Positions 31,694 to 44,075 of a stretch of 64,000 bases of DNA are shown here, piece by piece. The stretch covers positions 558,001 to 622,000 of the forward strand of contig JANCRA010000014.1 of assembly GCA_024362935.1 (NCBI GenBank), in the 5' to 3' direction. The DNA comes from Setophaga petechia. Taxonomy: Eukaryota; Chordata; Aves; Passeriformes; Parulidae. The translations under genes were made by a program, and so were the position numbers. The stretch's first letter is position 1, and each line of letters starts with the position of its first letter. The notes below the pieces were generated by a model. That model saw only the letters and a list, made by a program, of their open reading frames with translations. It was not told the origin of the DNA and ran no database searches.

Positions 31694-34024
31694 GGGCTGG
31701 CCCGAGGCAGGAGTGCCTGGGATGTGCACAGGGGCACGGCCAGCAGCTGCAGGGAGCTGATCCCAGCTGTTTGCTCTGCCCAGCACTGCTGAGGCTGGCC
31801 TGGAGCACGGGCCCAGCTCTGACAGACACGGATGTTCAGGCTGGACAGGACAGCAGCCAGAGGTGCCCTCCAGCCTCAGCGAGCCCAGGACCAGGCTCTG
31901 CTTTCTGGCTGCCACATTTAACCAACGGAGCAAACCACCCACAGGACTCACTTAAAAAAATCCCAAACACAGGCAGGTAGAATATTATTAGCTGTACAAT
32001 TCCTTTGGGATTATGAGAAATATCTGCTCAAACAACAGGATAACAGCTGGAAAAAACTCTAGAAAAGGTAAACAGCTCCAACTAGCCAGGAGTTAATAGT
32101 GCACAGGGCTTTTTTCTTCTCAGTTTCCCTCTTCCAGTTCAATGCCTTATAGAAAACCAATATCATGGCTCTTTTCCACTTTGAATATCTGGGCTGCAAT
32201 GCAATCTTGTCTGAATTTGAAGACATTATTTTACTTTCTTCATTTACTCTGATGAAATTATCAAATTTCATGTCCCTGACATCTAAAAGATATTAGGGTC
32301 AGCACTCCAGTACCCTCCCATTAATACACACATCCAGGTATAGCACATAGTATGGCAAAGACCTCATTGCTCTGCCACCAAGTCACCATGGCCCAGTCTT
32401 CAGGTGAAGCTAGAATCCATGGATGCCCCATGAAATGTCCCCCTCAGGTGTGAGCCCAGTTCACATCAAAAACGATGGCCCAGTGGTTGAAACACAGCTA
32501 CACAGCTGCTTTAACATCCATCCTATTCCTATTTCCACTTCTGAAACTGAACTTTAAACACTGGAACTAAGACTTTGCAAAACTTATATTTTACTGAGCA
32601 ATGGCTGCACAAAACCAGCCCTCTGAAGATGTCAAATGACAGTTTTGTCATATAGCAGAGAAGTGAGGAGATTTACAAGGTCATTGACAAATGCAAGTAT
32701 TGATTGAGTATTAAAGTGTCTTGTGATTAATACAGCCTTCGAAGTAATTAGTGCAGAAGATCTCTTCTATCTCCCCATGTTTAAATAATGTATCTGTGAA
32801 CATGCAGACCCCCTGTCAATCACTCTGGCTGAGGCCAAACACCATCTCACCTGATAACTCATTTGGAAACAGGGCTTCCTGCCTGCTCAGTCTTTCAAAA
32901 CCAGCAGCTCTTCCCTAATTGCCTGGGGTGACCTATATTTAGAGCCTTGCAGTCCACTGGGGGGATAGAGAGAGAGGAGAGAGCAAGGAAAAATGCTAAA
33001 GCACCTTATTCCTACAATGGCACAAAAACCCAGGAGAAATCCAGAGGCACTGCATGGAAATGACCTCATAGGAAAGGTTCTGGCTCTGTGAGGGGCTCCA
33101 CACTCTGGATTTAAACAAACTCTCCAAGCCCCTCTTGGTTACTCCTGGGAGTAACTTCTGCAGAGGGACAAACCCCAGCTGGCGCCAAGGACTCCCCAGC
33201 TGCAGCTGGCAGCCCTGGTGTCCCTGTCCCAGCCCTTGGTGCCACCAGAACAGCCTGAATCCCACCTGGCGAGGTCACTAACAGCAAGATCAGGCTGCCA
33301 GCAGCTGCTACAGCCCTGAGTGTTCCTAGAGCAGGCTGGCACTCACTGCTCCCCTGGACCCAGGATGGAAACACTCTGCTTGAAATTCTGCCACTTCAGG
33401 AAAAGATCGGCTTGACACCTTCTGGGGTTTCTGGAGCTCACAAAGCACCAGGTACTTATCTAATGCCTCCTTAATCCCTTTTCTACCAGCGTCTAAGCAA
33501 ATGCAATCACTTGGTTTCTCTGGAGCACACTTTGAGATCATTAAACATTTAGTGCTGTTGGGTAAATAAGGCTCCAGAAACAGTTTCCTTCCAACTCACC
33601 CATTTCTGAGTTGCTGTTTGATTCCAGGTTGGAAAAAGCCAAGAGCTGAACTGTGACCCCACCAGCACCTCACTCCTACACTTTCTACTAACAGAGACCA
33701 AGGGCAGGTGTAGAACCTACAAATATTCCAGAATGCTGCTGACGCTGCACACCCTTCCTTCCTGCCAGTGCCAGGGGCTGCAGAGCTGCAGCCACTCCTG
33801 GTTTTGAGGAGAGCTGGGAACCCAGCGGAGGTGGATGTCTGGAGAAGACACAGCCCTCACCTTTCATGGCCTGTTGCACTTTCTGAGGTGAAAACGTGCA
33901 ACAAATGGGAGTTAATCACCCTCAGACCTGAACAAATCAGAGCAACTCCTAATCTAATTCAGAGGGAGCAAAAAGAAGGAAAATAATCCTTCTCTTGGGA
34001 AGACAGTGAAAGAAATCCAAACCT
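31694..34024. other. AT-rich single-copy stretch, no gene recognised
   Basis: 31694-31900 is GC-rich flank of the minisatellite. 31960-32880 is AT-rich, including the candidate block at 32640-32800. 32880-34024 is mixed. No exon or RNA gene is recognised. Confidence 0.5.
32640..32800. promoter_or_regulatory. Candidate conserved regulatory block
   Basis: Repeat-free AT-rich complex sequence with gtgattaatacagcc near 32722 and gaagtaattagtgcag near 32740 (TAATTAG core). Assignment is by motif content only. Confidence 0.25.
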
Positions 34025-34300
34025 GTGCCTCACAGAGTCCCAGACTGGTTTGGGTTGGAAGGGACCTTAGAGCTCTCCCAGTGCCACCCCTGGCGTGGCA
34101 GGGACACCTGACCCTGTCCCAGGCTGCTCCAGCCCCATCCAGCCTGGCCTTGGGCACTGCCAGGGATCCAGGGGCAGCCACAGCTGCTCTGGGCACCTGT
34201 GCCAGGGCCTACCCACCCTCACAGGGAACAATTCCTTATTCTCAGAATCCCACCCATCCCTGCCCTCTGGCAGTGGGCAGCCATTAAAGCTGGGCCTTTT
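34025..34300 (-). mobile_element. CR1 LINE, 3' end, antisense, about 275 bp
   Basis: On the + strand it reads cacagagtcccagactgg, tttgggttggaagggacctt, ggcagggacacctgaccctg, cccatccagcctggccttgg, ctgctctgggcacctgtgcc, aacaattccttattctcag and gggcagccattaaagctggg. It is one of the two best-preserved CR1 copies here. Confidence 0.96.
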
Positions 34301-35694
34301 GTCCTTCTCTGTAGATGAAGCACTACAAAGAGTTTTCTGCCTTTAGTGTTAATCTCACTTTCTTTTTTCTCACACCTGCTACTGTCCCATAACTCATGAG
34401 CACCTCTTCCTTCTCCTCTTTCAAATTTATTTATTATGACTATTTAACCAGCTATTGGTTCTACACACTCTGCTCAAATATTCATCATTTGGTTCTCTGG
34501 GTAAACCATATTTAATCGGCACAGCACAGAAAAACAGTGTAATTATAGATGCTGGATGCCATTACACTCACAAGAAATTAAACCTCATCTTAAGCTGTCC
34601 AGTGTTGCCCTGAGGAAAACAGGCTGCGTGGTGGGAAGGTGACCCAGAGGTTAGTGCCAGATGTGCTTTTAGGTCCTCCAGACTCAAGAACTACAGAGGG
34701 TGGGGAGGCACAGAGGGAGAAGGAGAGAAGCCTTTATGGACAAAAAACCAGAACTTCTCATGAGGAAGTCAGCAAATACATCTCTTTTTCTGAGAATATG
34801 GCAGGGCCTGTTCCGCTTTATGCCAATTACAGCACTTTTAACAAAGTTTTTTTAAGGTAAATAATTCTATTTTAGTAGTACTAATGGAAAATGCCTTTAC
34901 TGATCGATAAAGTCCAAAAAGTTATTACAGCAAGAAAGATGCAAGAAGATGCTCAGAGGAAGCAGTGGGACAGACTCCTCCAGCCGGCACAGAACCACTT
35001 CAAACTCAACATTACCCTAAAAAGCAGCCCAGGTTAGCCAGGCTGTGGCAGGAAGTGCCAGAGGAGACCCTTCCCCTGCAGACTCAGCCCATCACCTGCC
35101 AGCAGCCACGGCCCCAGATCAGCCCAGCAATGCCCACTGAGTCCCAGAGGGAGAGGGGAGCTATTGGTTTGTTTTTTTTTTTTTTTGCTAATAATACATC
35201 TGAGGTTCAGATAAGTAACTAAGAGGAAGGAGAGCTCCTTCTAGTCCATCCTGCTGCTGACAATTAAGAAACCTCAAAGTAATTTTTGAAAATGTCAGCG
35301 TCTCATTTAGCAAAGGGATAAATAATGAATGAAGCATAATCACTGTCCTGCGCTGGTGGTACAGCTTCGCGGTGTCATTAGTAAACTAACGGTATAATAT
35401 CTTCGTGTCACAGTTTAATTATATCTTGTAATTAGTTTCAGCAATGGATTGCACAGAGTCAGGCCCCCTGAGCTAAACAAAAGGTAATAGAACTTTCAGA
35501 GTCCTCGCATAAATCAATTATGAAAGTGTCCTGTGTTATTTGAGGCTTGTTTGCTGTAATTTTATGCACAAAGAAGAGATGACGCGGGTGCCTACGGAGG
35601 GCGATTCACCCCAGCAGTTGCCTGCCCAAACGAGTGGGAGTGCTGAGGGCAGGGGCTGCCGCCCCTGGGCGCAAACAGCGGCCTGGAGGGGCAG
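34301..35694. other. AT-rich single-copy stretch, no gene recognised
   Basis: Mostly AT-rich with a 15-base T run at 35172-35186. The block at 35285-35585 is listed separately. 35600-35694 is GC-rich and leads into the next CR1. Confidence 0.5.
35285..35585. promoter_or_regulatory. Candidate conserved regulatory block
   Basis: A 300-bp AT-rich but complex block with retained CpGs (gtcctgcgctggtgg near 35344, gcttcgcggtgtcattag near 35365, cagagtcctcgcataaatc near 35498) and homeodomain cores TAATTAT at about 35416-35422 and TAATTAG at 35429-35435. No repeat similarity is seen. The combination of surviving CpGs in AT-rich DNA and clustered homeodomain words is typical of deeply conserved enhancers. 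That is inference. Confidence 0.35.
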
Positions 35695-35912
35695 CCACGG
35701 GGCAATGGGGGAAATTCTTCACTGTGAGAACGGTGAGGCCCTGGCACAGGTGCCCAGAGGCTGGCACAGGATCCCTGAAGTGTCCAAGGCCAGGCTGGAT
35801 GAGGCTTGGAGCAATCTGGGATAGTGGAAGGTGCCCCTGCCCGTGGCACAGGGTGGAACGGGATGAAGTTAAAGGTTCCTTCCCAGCCCACCACTCTGGG
35901 ATTTGATGACAC
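35695..35912 (+). mobile_element. CR1 LINE, 3' end, sense, about 215 bp
   Basis: It begins with the more internal block gggggaaattcttcactgtg, continues gaggccctggcacaggtg, gtccaaggccaggctgg, gagcaatctgggatagtgg, ggtgcccctgcccgtgg and ggttccttcccagccca, and ends at actctgggatttg. Confidence 0.95.
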
Positions 35913-37253
35913 ACAGACACAGGAGGATGGCACCAGGATCCTCCTGCTGCTGGTGCTGATGTGCTCCAGGCCAGCACTGGGGATGAGCACACCTGTCCTG
36001 TGTCCAAAGCTGCACATTGCTGTATTTGTTCACTATCCCAAGCACCATCCAAACAGCACCTCCACCTGCCTCTCCCTGTTCTTCACCCAGAGCAAAACTG
36101 CCCTGTGAGTTCAGATCTGATCTCCAGTTTGCATCAGCACATCAAGACAGATTGGACAGTAACAAAATATTTTTCCCTTCCAACCTTTATGATTTGGTGA
36201 AGACCAGCCACCAGCAGCAGTTCCTGGCCCAATGACTCTTCAACCTATTCGGGGCTGTTCCTTCTCCTCCTTCATTCCTGATCTTACTAATCTGCTGCCA
36301 CGGGAGAGAATCACACAGGAGGGCCATGCTAGAACTGGATCCAGGCAGGCTGAGGGGTCCCTTGAGGTTACCCAGTTGTACTTGCAGTGGGTCAGAATGT
36401 GCTGCCATCCCACATGCTGCCACTTGAGCTCTGGAAATTCTACAGGAGACGCCCTTTTCCTAAGAGCTCTTTATGCCACGCCAGGACTGTGGATAGAACA
36501 GTCCATACCTGGGAAGGGGCTGGGAATGATCCCTACCATCCCAGCTTCTAAGTTCTCATGTAGTTCCAGAGGAGAAAAACAAGTTGGATTAGTGGAATTT
36601 AAGGTAGAAAATAACATTTCCCAGTTCAGGCTGAATAGGTGTATTTTATTTGCATGTTTTTTCCTCAGCTGTCTGCAGAGTCCTGCGTATTCTGTCAGCA
36701 CTCCTGCGTGCAGGGATGCGCACGCCAGGCTCTCGCTGCTCTCGTGTCTGAGTGCCTGAATCATTTATCTTTTCATGTTGCTCCTCTGCCCCCACTGCTT
36801 GGTGGTGGAAGCTGCCTATGTGACGTGGGATGGAGAAGGTGGAAAAAAAGCCCCTAAATAAAATGAAACCTCTCAGTGTGTCTAATTTTGGCCTACTGAT
36901 ATCTCCTAAATCAAAAAAGGCTCACAGCAGCAGCAAAGGGCTGTCCGGGGGTCACCCAATCCACAGCTGAGCGTCTGGGACCCCACTGCGGGCAGCAGAG
37001 GGGAGTGTGGAGAGGAGTCTGAAAGGTGCCAAGACGTGTAATTGTCTCAGTCCTGATCAAGCTGCAGAACACACCGGGGTCCTGCTTCAAAGCCCTCCTC
37101 AAGTCTGCCTTGAAAGCGAATCTCGTGGCACGCTGGCCTTGCTGTTTATACAACAACTTCCAGGTTTAAATGAAAAGCTGCTTCCCAAAGCAGCCTGAAT
37201 CCTCCCATTGTGAGCCCTTCAGCAGACTTAACAATAGGAAAAGCACCGAGTAG

Positions 37254-37296
37254 GAAAAAAAAAGGGGGGGGGGGGGGTGAAAAAGGGAAAAAAAAG
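37254..37296. repeat. Polypurine tract with 14-base G run
   Basis: Nine A (37255-37263) run straight into fourteen G (37264-37277). A single t is followed by gaaaaagggaaaaaaaag, so the + strand is purine for about 43 bases except for one base. Such tracts can form G-quadruplex or triplex structures and are also slippage- and error-prone, so the exact G count should be treated with caution. Confidence 0.9.
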
Positions 37297-39594
37297 TCCA
37301 GTCCTGCGAGCGGTGCTGCAATCCAGCCGGTTGCCATGGTGACACGATGACTTGTTCACATGGCAACATACCTTCGGTCCACTATTAAAATGATGAGAGC
37401 AAAGCGGGCTGCACCGAGCGCAGCATCCTGGGTGCCCGAGCAGCGCTCGGCGCGAGCCAGCGCGGGAGGAGGGACCCAGAACAAAGGTGCAGAGGGCACT
37501 TCTGGGGCAGGGGAACACGAGGGGGAAAAACTCACTTCTACATGTGCATCAGACATGAGCAACAGCTACTGAGATGATAAACTAAATTTTGCTTCGATAC
37601 AAAATCTGCCTTTAGAAGCCAAAGGATGTTTTCTGTACGTGAGTGGCATCATCCAGAGGGCACTGAACTTCTTTAGGATGTGACCCCAAGGAGCCATGGC
37701 AAAAAAAGGAATTGGGAAAGGAGGGGAATCACTGGAGACCCCATCAACACAAAACCAATTGTGGTAAAGATAAAGCTTAAGAAATAGCTGCTGCAGCAGT
37801 GAACTGCAATCATGTAGTTTGTAATTTACATTAAAATCCCAAACAACTAGCAAGTGAGAAATTGTGCAACATCTATTTAGTCACAATGAATACCCAAGAT
37901 TATCAAGAAGATATCCCTGTTGCCATGTTATGGGTGTGTTTTTATTTTAATTTTAACAGATTTACACCTCTTCCTGATAGCACAGAAAATTGTGATACCG
38001 CTGGGGAGCTCATCATCCACTTGCCCCTCGTTTAGATGAAGGACAGGATGAATCTCTTTGGTTTGTGAAGCATGTGTATCATACAACAGACATGAGAAGT
38101 CTCTTAAAATATAAAACATGGAGGGAAATACCCTTAATCCAGATTCTGTTTAATTTAATTTGCAGAATGAGGATGCAGTAAGGCTCACCATGGGTGAGGG
38201 GGTGGCTTTGGAGTCACCCATGTGAGTCCCCAGATTTTAGCAGATGCGGGAGCAGAGGAGGATTCATTTAATCTCTGTCACTGATGAAACAACAGCATTG
38301 TCCCACTCCCCAAAACACAGTGAACAATAATGACCTTCTAAGGATAGTAAACTGCATGTGGAAGGGAAGAAAACCAACCTTCTGGTGTCCATCAAACCAT
38401 CACAGCAGCCACACTCACCTTCCCTCCTGAGAACCAAAACAGCTACAAAGTGCCTGAAATCATTAAGCAGACAAAAATGCCAGAGGTGGGCTTGGGCCAA
38501 ACCTCACAAGGCATCAAAGACCAATCCCTCACCATTCACTTGCTGTTTCCTTTTTCTCTGCACACACCTGTACCTGTGAAGTCTGCCTGTGCTTGAGAAG
38601 CCCAGAGAATCCTACACCCTTCCCACCCAGAGGTGCCCTGTCCATGCATGGGCAGCCAGGCAGGAGAGAGGATGGCAGCAGCTGGCAAGGACATGTGGGC
38701 ACAAAAGGCCTTTGGAGTGCACCCGCACATCTGCACAGTCACAGCTCCATGTTCACTTTGTAGGAGCTTTTCAAACAACAAAGGGATTCTGGTGATCTAA
38801 GGTAAATATCATATTTTGCATGAGTCAATATGACAGTGCTGGCAGAGCACAGAGGTAAGGGCTGGTCTGGAAGCAGTCTGGAAATGTAACTTCATATATT
38901 GGAAGGCCTCATTTTTATTGATAACACTTTAGTCGATAAACTCAACAGTTTAAATGAACTTGGAATCTTTCAGTGTGACTCAATGCTTCAATGTCCAGTA
39001 CAGGAAGTTGTAGAGCAGAAATCAAGGCTATAACTGACCAGAAAATCTAAAAGCAACAAACAGGCTTCACGGTTCCATTTTGTAAAGACTGATACCGAGC
39101 TGGAGGAAATATACCCTCAATTGGTCTAATTCAGAATTTCCAAGTGGGCACAGGAAGTCTTTTGCAGTGCTTTTCTCTCTCATCTCTTACTGCTCCACCT
39201 TGGCATATTCAGAAATGTTTTGCTACTTTCCACATCCCACTGGCACCACATACAGCTGCCCAATCCCTCCTTAAAACAGCTGCTTCTACAAATTGCAATA
39301 ATCTTACTTTTAAAAAATATTAACAATTCCTATAAAGAGCAGAGAAATGGAACCAAGTTCACCTATTCCTAAACTTTTGAGGATAAACCTAATTTTAGAA
39401 ATGAGATTTATCTGAGGACCAAATCAGGAAGAATTTTCAGTCACTTGCAGGAACTTCATTAAGGAAACAGGAGCCCACAGGTTCACCAGAGAGCCAACAG
39501 GTGTTTAAACAATTCCTACTACCTACGCTCTCACGTCGACTTTATTTTCAAGTTTCACTCAATGATGGAGTTGTTCCTCAGCTCCTTGTGTGCT

Positions 39595-39800
39595 TAGCCA
39601 TTTAATTAAAGCAATCCATATTGAATTCATGTCCAGATGCCTTGACCAGCAGAGCCAGATCCTCATTGGCATGCCAGCTGCTCAAAGAAGAGCACAGCCC
39701 CTCGCATACTAATCAGAGGGGAAGGCAGTGATTCATCAGCCCGCGATACTGCTCCAGCATCTACAAGCACTTATGACATGTAATTGCTGGTGCATAAGCA
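39595..39800. promoter_or_regulatory. Candidate conserved regulatory block
   Basis: It includes the palindromic homeodomain word TTTAATTAAA at 39601-39610 and gtaattgctggtgcat at 39780-39795. Between these lies complex sequence with catactaatcagagg near 39706 and cccgcgatactgctcc near 39741. No repeat is recognised. Motif clustering suggests an enhancer, unproven. Confidence 0.33.
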
Positions 39801-41024
39801 AGCCAGGCCACATTAAAAAGCCCACAGATAGTCAGAGATAAAAATTAATGACTTTTGCTTTGTGTAATCCTGCCTGTGTTGGGGGGAGGGGAGGGAGACT
39901 GGGATTAATGGACAAATGTAAGGAGGCACAAAGGAACAAAGAGTTTCTTGGCCTTGTTTACATATTGAACAATAATAATAAAAGAAAAGTGACAAGTTAT
40001 GGGAAAGGCAAGTGTGAATTTTCGGCACGAGTGAGTTGGAAGACTGCTTGCAGTTCATTATGGATGCAGAATTTCCATACTCATTATTCTGAAACAAACC
40101 TCCTCGGAAGGCCCTTCTGGGACCAATGGCAGCAGTTTTTATTATTCATCTTTGGCTGGTGCTGAGGATGTCATTAGAAGGGCCGCAGGGCACGCGGGCA
40201 GGGGGATCGCTGTCTGGGGAGGAGCAGCTCCTCCTCACCAGGGTCACCGAGGGCCACGCCTGGAGAACCAGGCAAGGACACCGAGGTAAACCAAGGACAG
40301 CAGACAAAGACATGATCTAATGCACCCACAACAGAAGCTTCTGCAGATCAAGTGCTCATCAAAACATTCATGCATCAACACTGCTGTTTGAATCTCCCTC
40401 TCCCAGCCCCAAGTTCCCTTTCTCCCCCAGTGATGGATACAACCTCTTTGGAACACTTTTGACAGAAAATGCCATTTTTCTGTCTTATTTTTCCTTTAAC
40501 ATTTGCTTTCTGAAGCTTTGATGAGATGTGAACTGAATTTACGTGGGCTGGCTTTGCACTTGGAGGGAACAAAGATGATGTGTGTGATCTCACACATAAT
40601 CAGACTTAGTCTCTCCCAAAGCCCAGCTCCAACCCACCCGGCAATTTATGCTACCTCAGCAGTTTCCAGGGCTCTACTGAGCTCAGTAGAAACCTGCCCA
40701 GGTACAGTAGCAGAGATCTAGGAGCAGTTTCCTGGCATGAAAACTTCCACTTACACATGCAGCTGCACATTCTCCAGGCCAGCACCTCCAGTTCACTCCT
40801 AAATGCAGGCTCCAGTCTGGACTCTGATTTCCAGTCCACTTCAGCCATGACCCTCATCCAAGAAAGCCAATTTACTACCTGTTGAATGGAAGTTTCTTCC
40901 CTATAGCTGGGAAGTGTTATTTTGGGAACCATGGAGTTATCCTAATTGCATGTATCTCAGCACCATGGAAAACTGCCATTACCATGACAATAGTGCCAAA
41001 AAAAGGATGAAAAAAAGCATTCCC

Positions 41025-41080
41025 TAGTCAAGCGTGTTGATCATTTTAATATGCAAATAAACCTTTCCCACAGAGGTCAG
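41025..41080 (+). promoter_or_regulatory. POU octamer in candidate element
   Basis: ATGCAAAT at 41051-41058 is a perfect octamer, the binding word of POU-domain proteins, in context tttaatatgcaaataaacc that also gives a forkhead-type ataaac word. Single motifs are common by chance, so the call is weak. Confidence 0.22.
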
Positions 41081-42369
41081 CACCACTGCGGGACCTGGAG
41101 GTGACAACACAGGGGTGTCTGGCACCCAAGGTGGGCACGGCGGGGTGGGCGCTACACAAGGGCCGTGCTTCGCACAGCACAAATTAATTCACCTTCCCTT
41201 TGACCCCATCTCCCAGCTGGTAACATTTGTAAAGCCAGTCTGGAGGACTCCTGCGCCTTCCCAGCCTTGCAGAGCCCCGAGGAGTGGAGGGCAAGGCCGC
41301 AGGTCTCAGGAAAACAGAAAATCATTGCTATCGGCAGGCGGCTGAGCAGCCACTCACAGCCATCACTTGTGTTTAAGCTCTGCCGCCTCCAGCCTTCCCC
41401 TCTGCACATCTCACTCCTTGTGCTTCAGGTTTACCACCTAATTTCATCTCTTTTGCAGAAATATTTACCGGGTGCAGGTGAGGAAGCAGCAGCTGCATCC
41501 ACATCACCATAGGATTTATTTACAGCTGGGGCTTTGTGGTGCAGCCAGATAAAAGAGGATTAAATTACGCTCTGTAGATTAAGAGTCTGAACACTATAAA
41601 CTCCTAAGCCTTTGTATGCTAAGCAAGAACTTTGGCTCCCATGGGAGCTGCAACAGAGATTCTGCATACACAGAGAAGGCTTGGATTTTTTTTTTCCTAT
41701 CTCAGTGTATCTTTCCCAAACAGAGATATTATCAATTGATTTGGAAACACTTTGTCAGCACCAAAAAAGTTCAACTGAATCATGACGTCCAGTGCATTTT
41801 CATCTCAGCTCCTCCACACGCTTGCTCAAACAGGTTTTCCCATTGTTTATGGTGTTCTCTCCAGTTATACAGTGTCCATACACCCATCCCACTGGTCCCT
41901 GGCCACTGCAAAACCACGGTTAAGGATCTTTGCTTACTGACAAAATGTACTAACACACCACTCAGCCCAACCCCTTTCCTGCCCCTCTCCTCCTTCCCTT
42001 CTTTTCTCAGACATAACTTACAAAATGCACACAAAAATTCTCATTCAAACTAGTTATTTTTTCCTCAGCCTTATTTTCCATTTTTCCCTCCATACTTTTG
42101 GAGAAAAGCAAGAAAACATTTCTGTTTCATGTCCTCATACGGTATCTTCTGCACCCAAAGACAGAATAAGATGACAACCTGCTCTGCCAGAGATGTTTGA
42201 GTTTAATCACTGTAAGAGTCCACTAGCAGCTGTTCCTGGAGTTAAAAACACAAAGTGGAAGCGTACCCATGTAAAACTGTTCAAGATTGCTGGGATTTTC
42301 TGTACACATTATGAGCACTTCAAGGTAAGTCTTGTGTTATCACCTATTATTTTCTTTACTCACAGATTG

Positions 42370-42530
42370 CTGAGACCCTGGCACAGGTGCTGTGGCTGCC
42401 CCTGGATCCCTGGCAGTGCCCAAGGCCAGGCTGGACACTGGGGCTGGAGCACCCTGGGATAGGGTCAGGTATCCCTGCCGTGCCATGGCAGGGGTGGGTC
42501 TGGGTGAGCTTTCAGGTCCCTTCAAAGGCA
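42370..42530 (+). mobile_element. CR1 LINE, 3' end, sense
   Basis: CR1 blocks gaccctggcacaggtgctg, ggctgcccctggatccctgg, cccaaggccaggctggac and gagctttcaggtcccttc are present. The final aacccaaacc and tail have been lost, so the element ends abruptly at about 42525. Confidence 0.93.
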
Positions 42531-43654
42531 GAGCAGAGTGGGATTTTGTGAAGAGCTGCTGCTGGAGGAGGGCTGGAAGAACAGAGTCCCTGATGCAGGC
42601 CAGCCCAGGGGCACTATCACACAGCCACAGCATGAGGCTCACAGTAATCACAGGTAACTGTCTCAGACAGACAGGAAGAGAGGGGTAGAAAACCTGAAGC
42701 GCTATCTTTAAAGAGAACAAGCAGATCTGAGTAATCCAATTTAGGGGAGATAAGAGTCTGCTGGTAGCACTGTCCTTTACTGGACAAACGCCTTCGTTCA
42801 AGTGTCAACCCCAATCCCGGGGAGGTCACGCGGGGGCCCGCAGCCTAATGGACTCCTGGCTTGCCTGAGTGGATTCCCAGCAAAGCTGCTGCTGGCCCAG
42901 CAGAGCTGATGTGCAGGCAGAGCAGGGTCCCCAACGCAATTACCCTGCAGCGAGGCCGCCCGGCCGGGCAGCGCCACGAGGCACAGCTCTCTCCTAATTG
43001 TTTAAACAGCTCTGGAATTCCTTTTGCTCTTTCTCAACGGAGAATAATTATACCCCTGCTTAAAGAGGTCTGGAGGGACCTCAGAAGAAACTTTCCCTTC
43101 CAGCTTTGTGTGTTAATGAAAAAAATCAAGTCTTAGTTCTCTAATAGACAAATTCAATTTATGACAAGCAAATACAATCATCTCGACACCAGCACCGCAA
43201 CAACACCCGCCCAGCTCCTGCTGCTGCACGTGGTTCCTACAGACCTTCTGACACAGGAGAGCCAAATTTCTCCTTGCTACAGTAACATCAGATCTGTGCA
43301 CCAACTGGATAGAGGAGATCAGATTTGCAGTGTTTCCTCTAATTTGTTTTTTTCTCAGGGAACATTTGAACTTAATCTGAGACCCAGGAGGTGACCCTGG
43401 AAGGTCTAGGGTTCTGAGAGCTGTACAAAAAGCCCCAAAACCCAGAAGTTACCCGCCTGGGACTTCCCAGTGCTGCTGTGCCATGCCCTGACAATGCAGG
43501 GCTCCAAACACCCCAGGCTGGGGACTGAGAACCACCACGCTGGGTCCAGCTGAGAGCCAGGTCCTGTCTCCAGCCATGGCCAGAGAACTTGGGCACACGG
43601 GCAGTTGCTCAGGGACTCCCCAGCTGGTATTTCATCCAGCTCCTGTGCTCAGTA
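42531..43654. other. Single-copy stretch, no gene recognised
   Basis: 42531-42830 is mixed. 42840-43160 is a candidate block listed separately. 43170-43654 is ordinary. Confidence 0.45.
42840..43160. promoter_or_regulatory. Candidate conserved regulatory block
   Basis: CpG-retaining sequence (gcagcgaggccgcccggcc near 42946) next to AT-rich words ctcctaattgtttaaacagc near 42992 and gagaataattatacccc near 43040. No repeat is recognised. The juxtaposition resembles enhancer DNA, by inference. Confidence 0.25.
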
Positions 43655-44075
43655 CCCACCAATGAACCTCTTCCCCACAAATTTCATCCATCTTGAACTC
43701 ATTTATTCCTCTGTCCTCCACAATATCCTGTGCAATAAATTCCATGAGTTAACTCTGTGCTCCAAGAAAAGGGACCAATTTGTCTTTGGTTTAACTTGCT
43801 CTGTTTGGTGCATACTTCAGTTGCTTCTTCTGATTGTTCCCCAATCATTTTTCCTGTACCACTCACAGTTTACAAGCTGCTACTGCATTTCTTCATCCCA
43901 TTTACTATCATGGATTATGAATTCCAAACTTTTTAGTTCCTCTGCTGGTAGGAGATGCCTCATATCCACGAACAGTCTGACTGCCTGATAACTGAGCTGC
44001 CCATCTGGACACTCCCAGGTAAGGCCCAGCATCCTGATCATCCTTCTGAGGCTGCAGCACTTCTGAACACAGAGC
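43655..44075 (-). mobile_element. Old CR1/L3-like LINE relic, antisense
   Basis: The + strand preserves, in order, landmarks of older CR1/L3-type 3' regions read in antisense: an atttcatccatcttgaact-like block, atatcctgtgcaataaattc (remnant of a tcctgtggcaatgagttcc-like word), tttgtctttggtttaacttg, gtaccactcacagtttac, a ctttttagttcctctgctgg block and cctgatcatccttctgagg. Divergence is high and small indels are frequent, so boundaries are approximate. Recognition is by word order recalled from the family and not by alignment. Confidence 0.55.

Larger units (their letters stand above)
35913..42369. other. Long AT-rich single-copy stretch, no gene recognised
   Basis: About 6.4 kb without a recognised transposon. 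Components listed separately are the purine tract at 37254-37296, the candidate blocks at 39595-39800 and 41025-41080, and poly-T at 41686-41695. 37380-37470 is locally CpG-rich. Frames of up to 175 codons (36232-36759, +) look like chance frames. Confidence 0.5.

Noticed and set aside
31045..31980. A 311-codon frame and two parallel + frames through 31.0-31.9 kb
   Set aside because: They cross the 39-40-bp minisatellite, whose unit has no stop on the + strand. Three frames open at once is the signature of a stop-free repeat and not of a gene.
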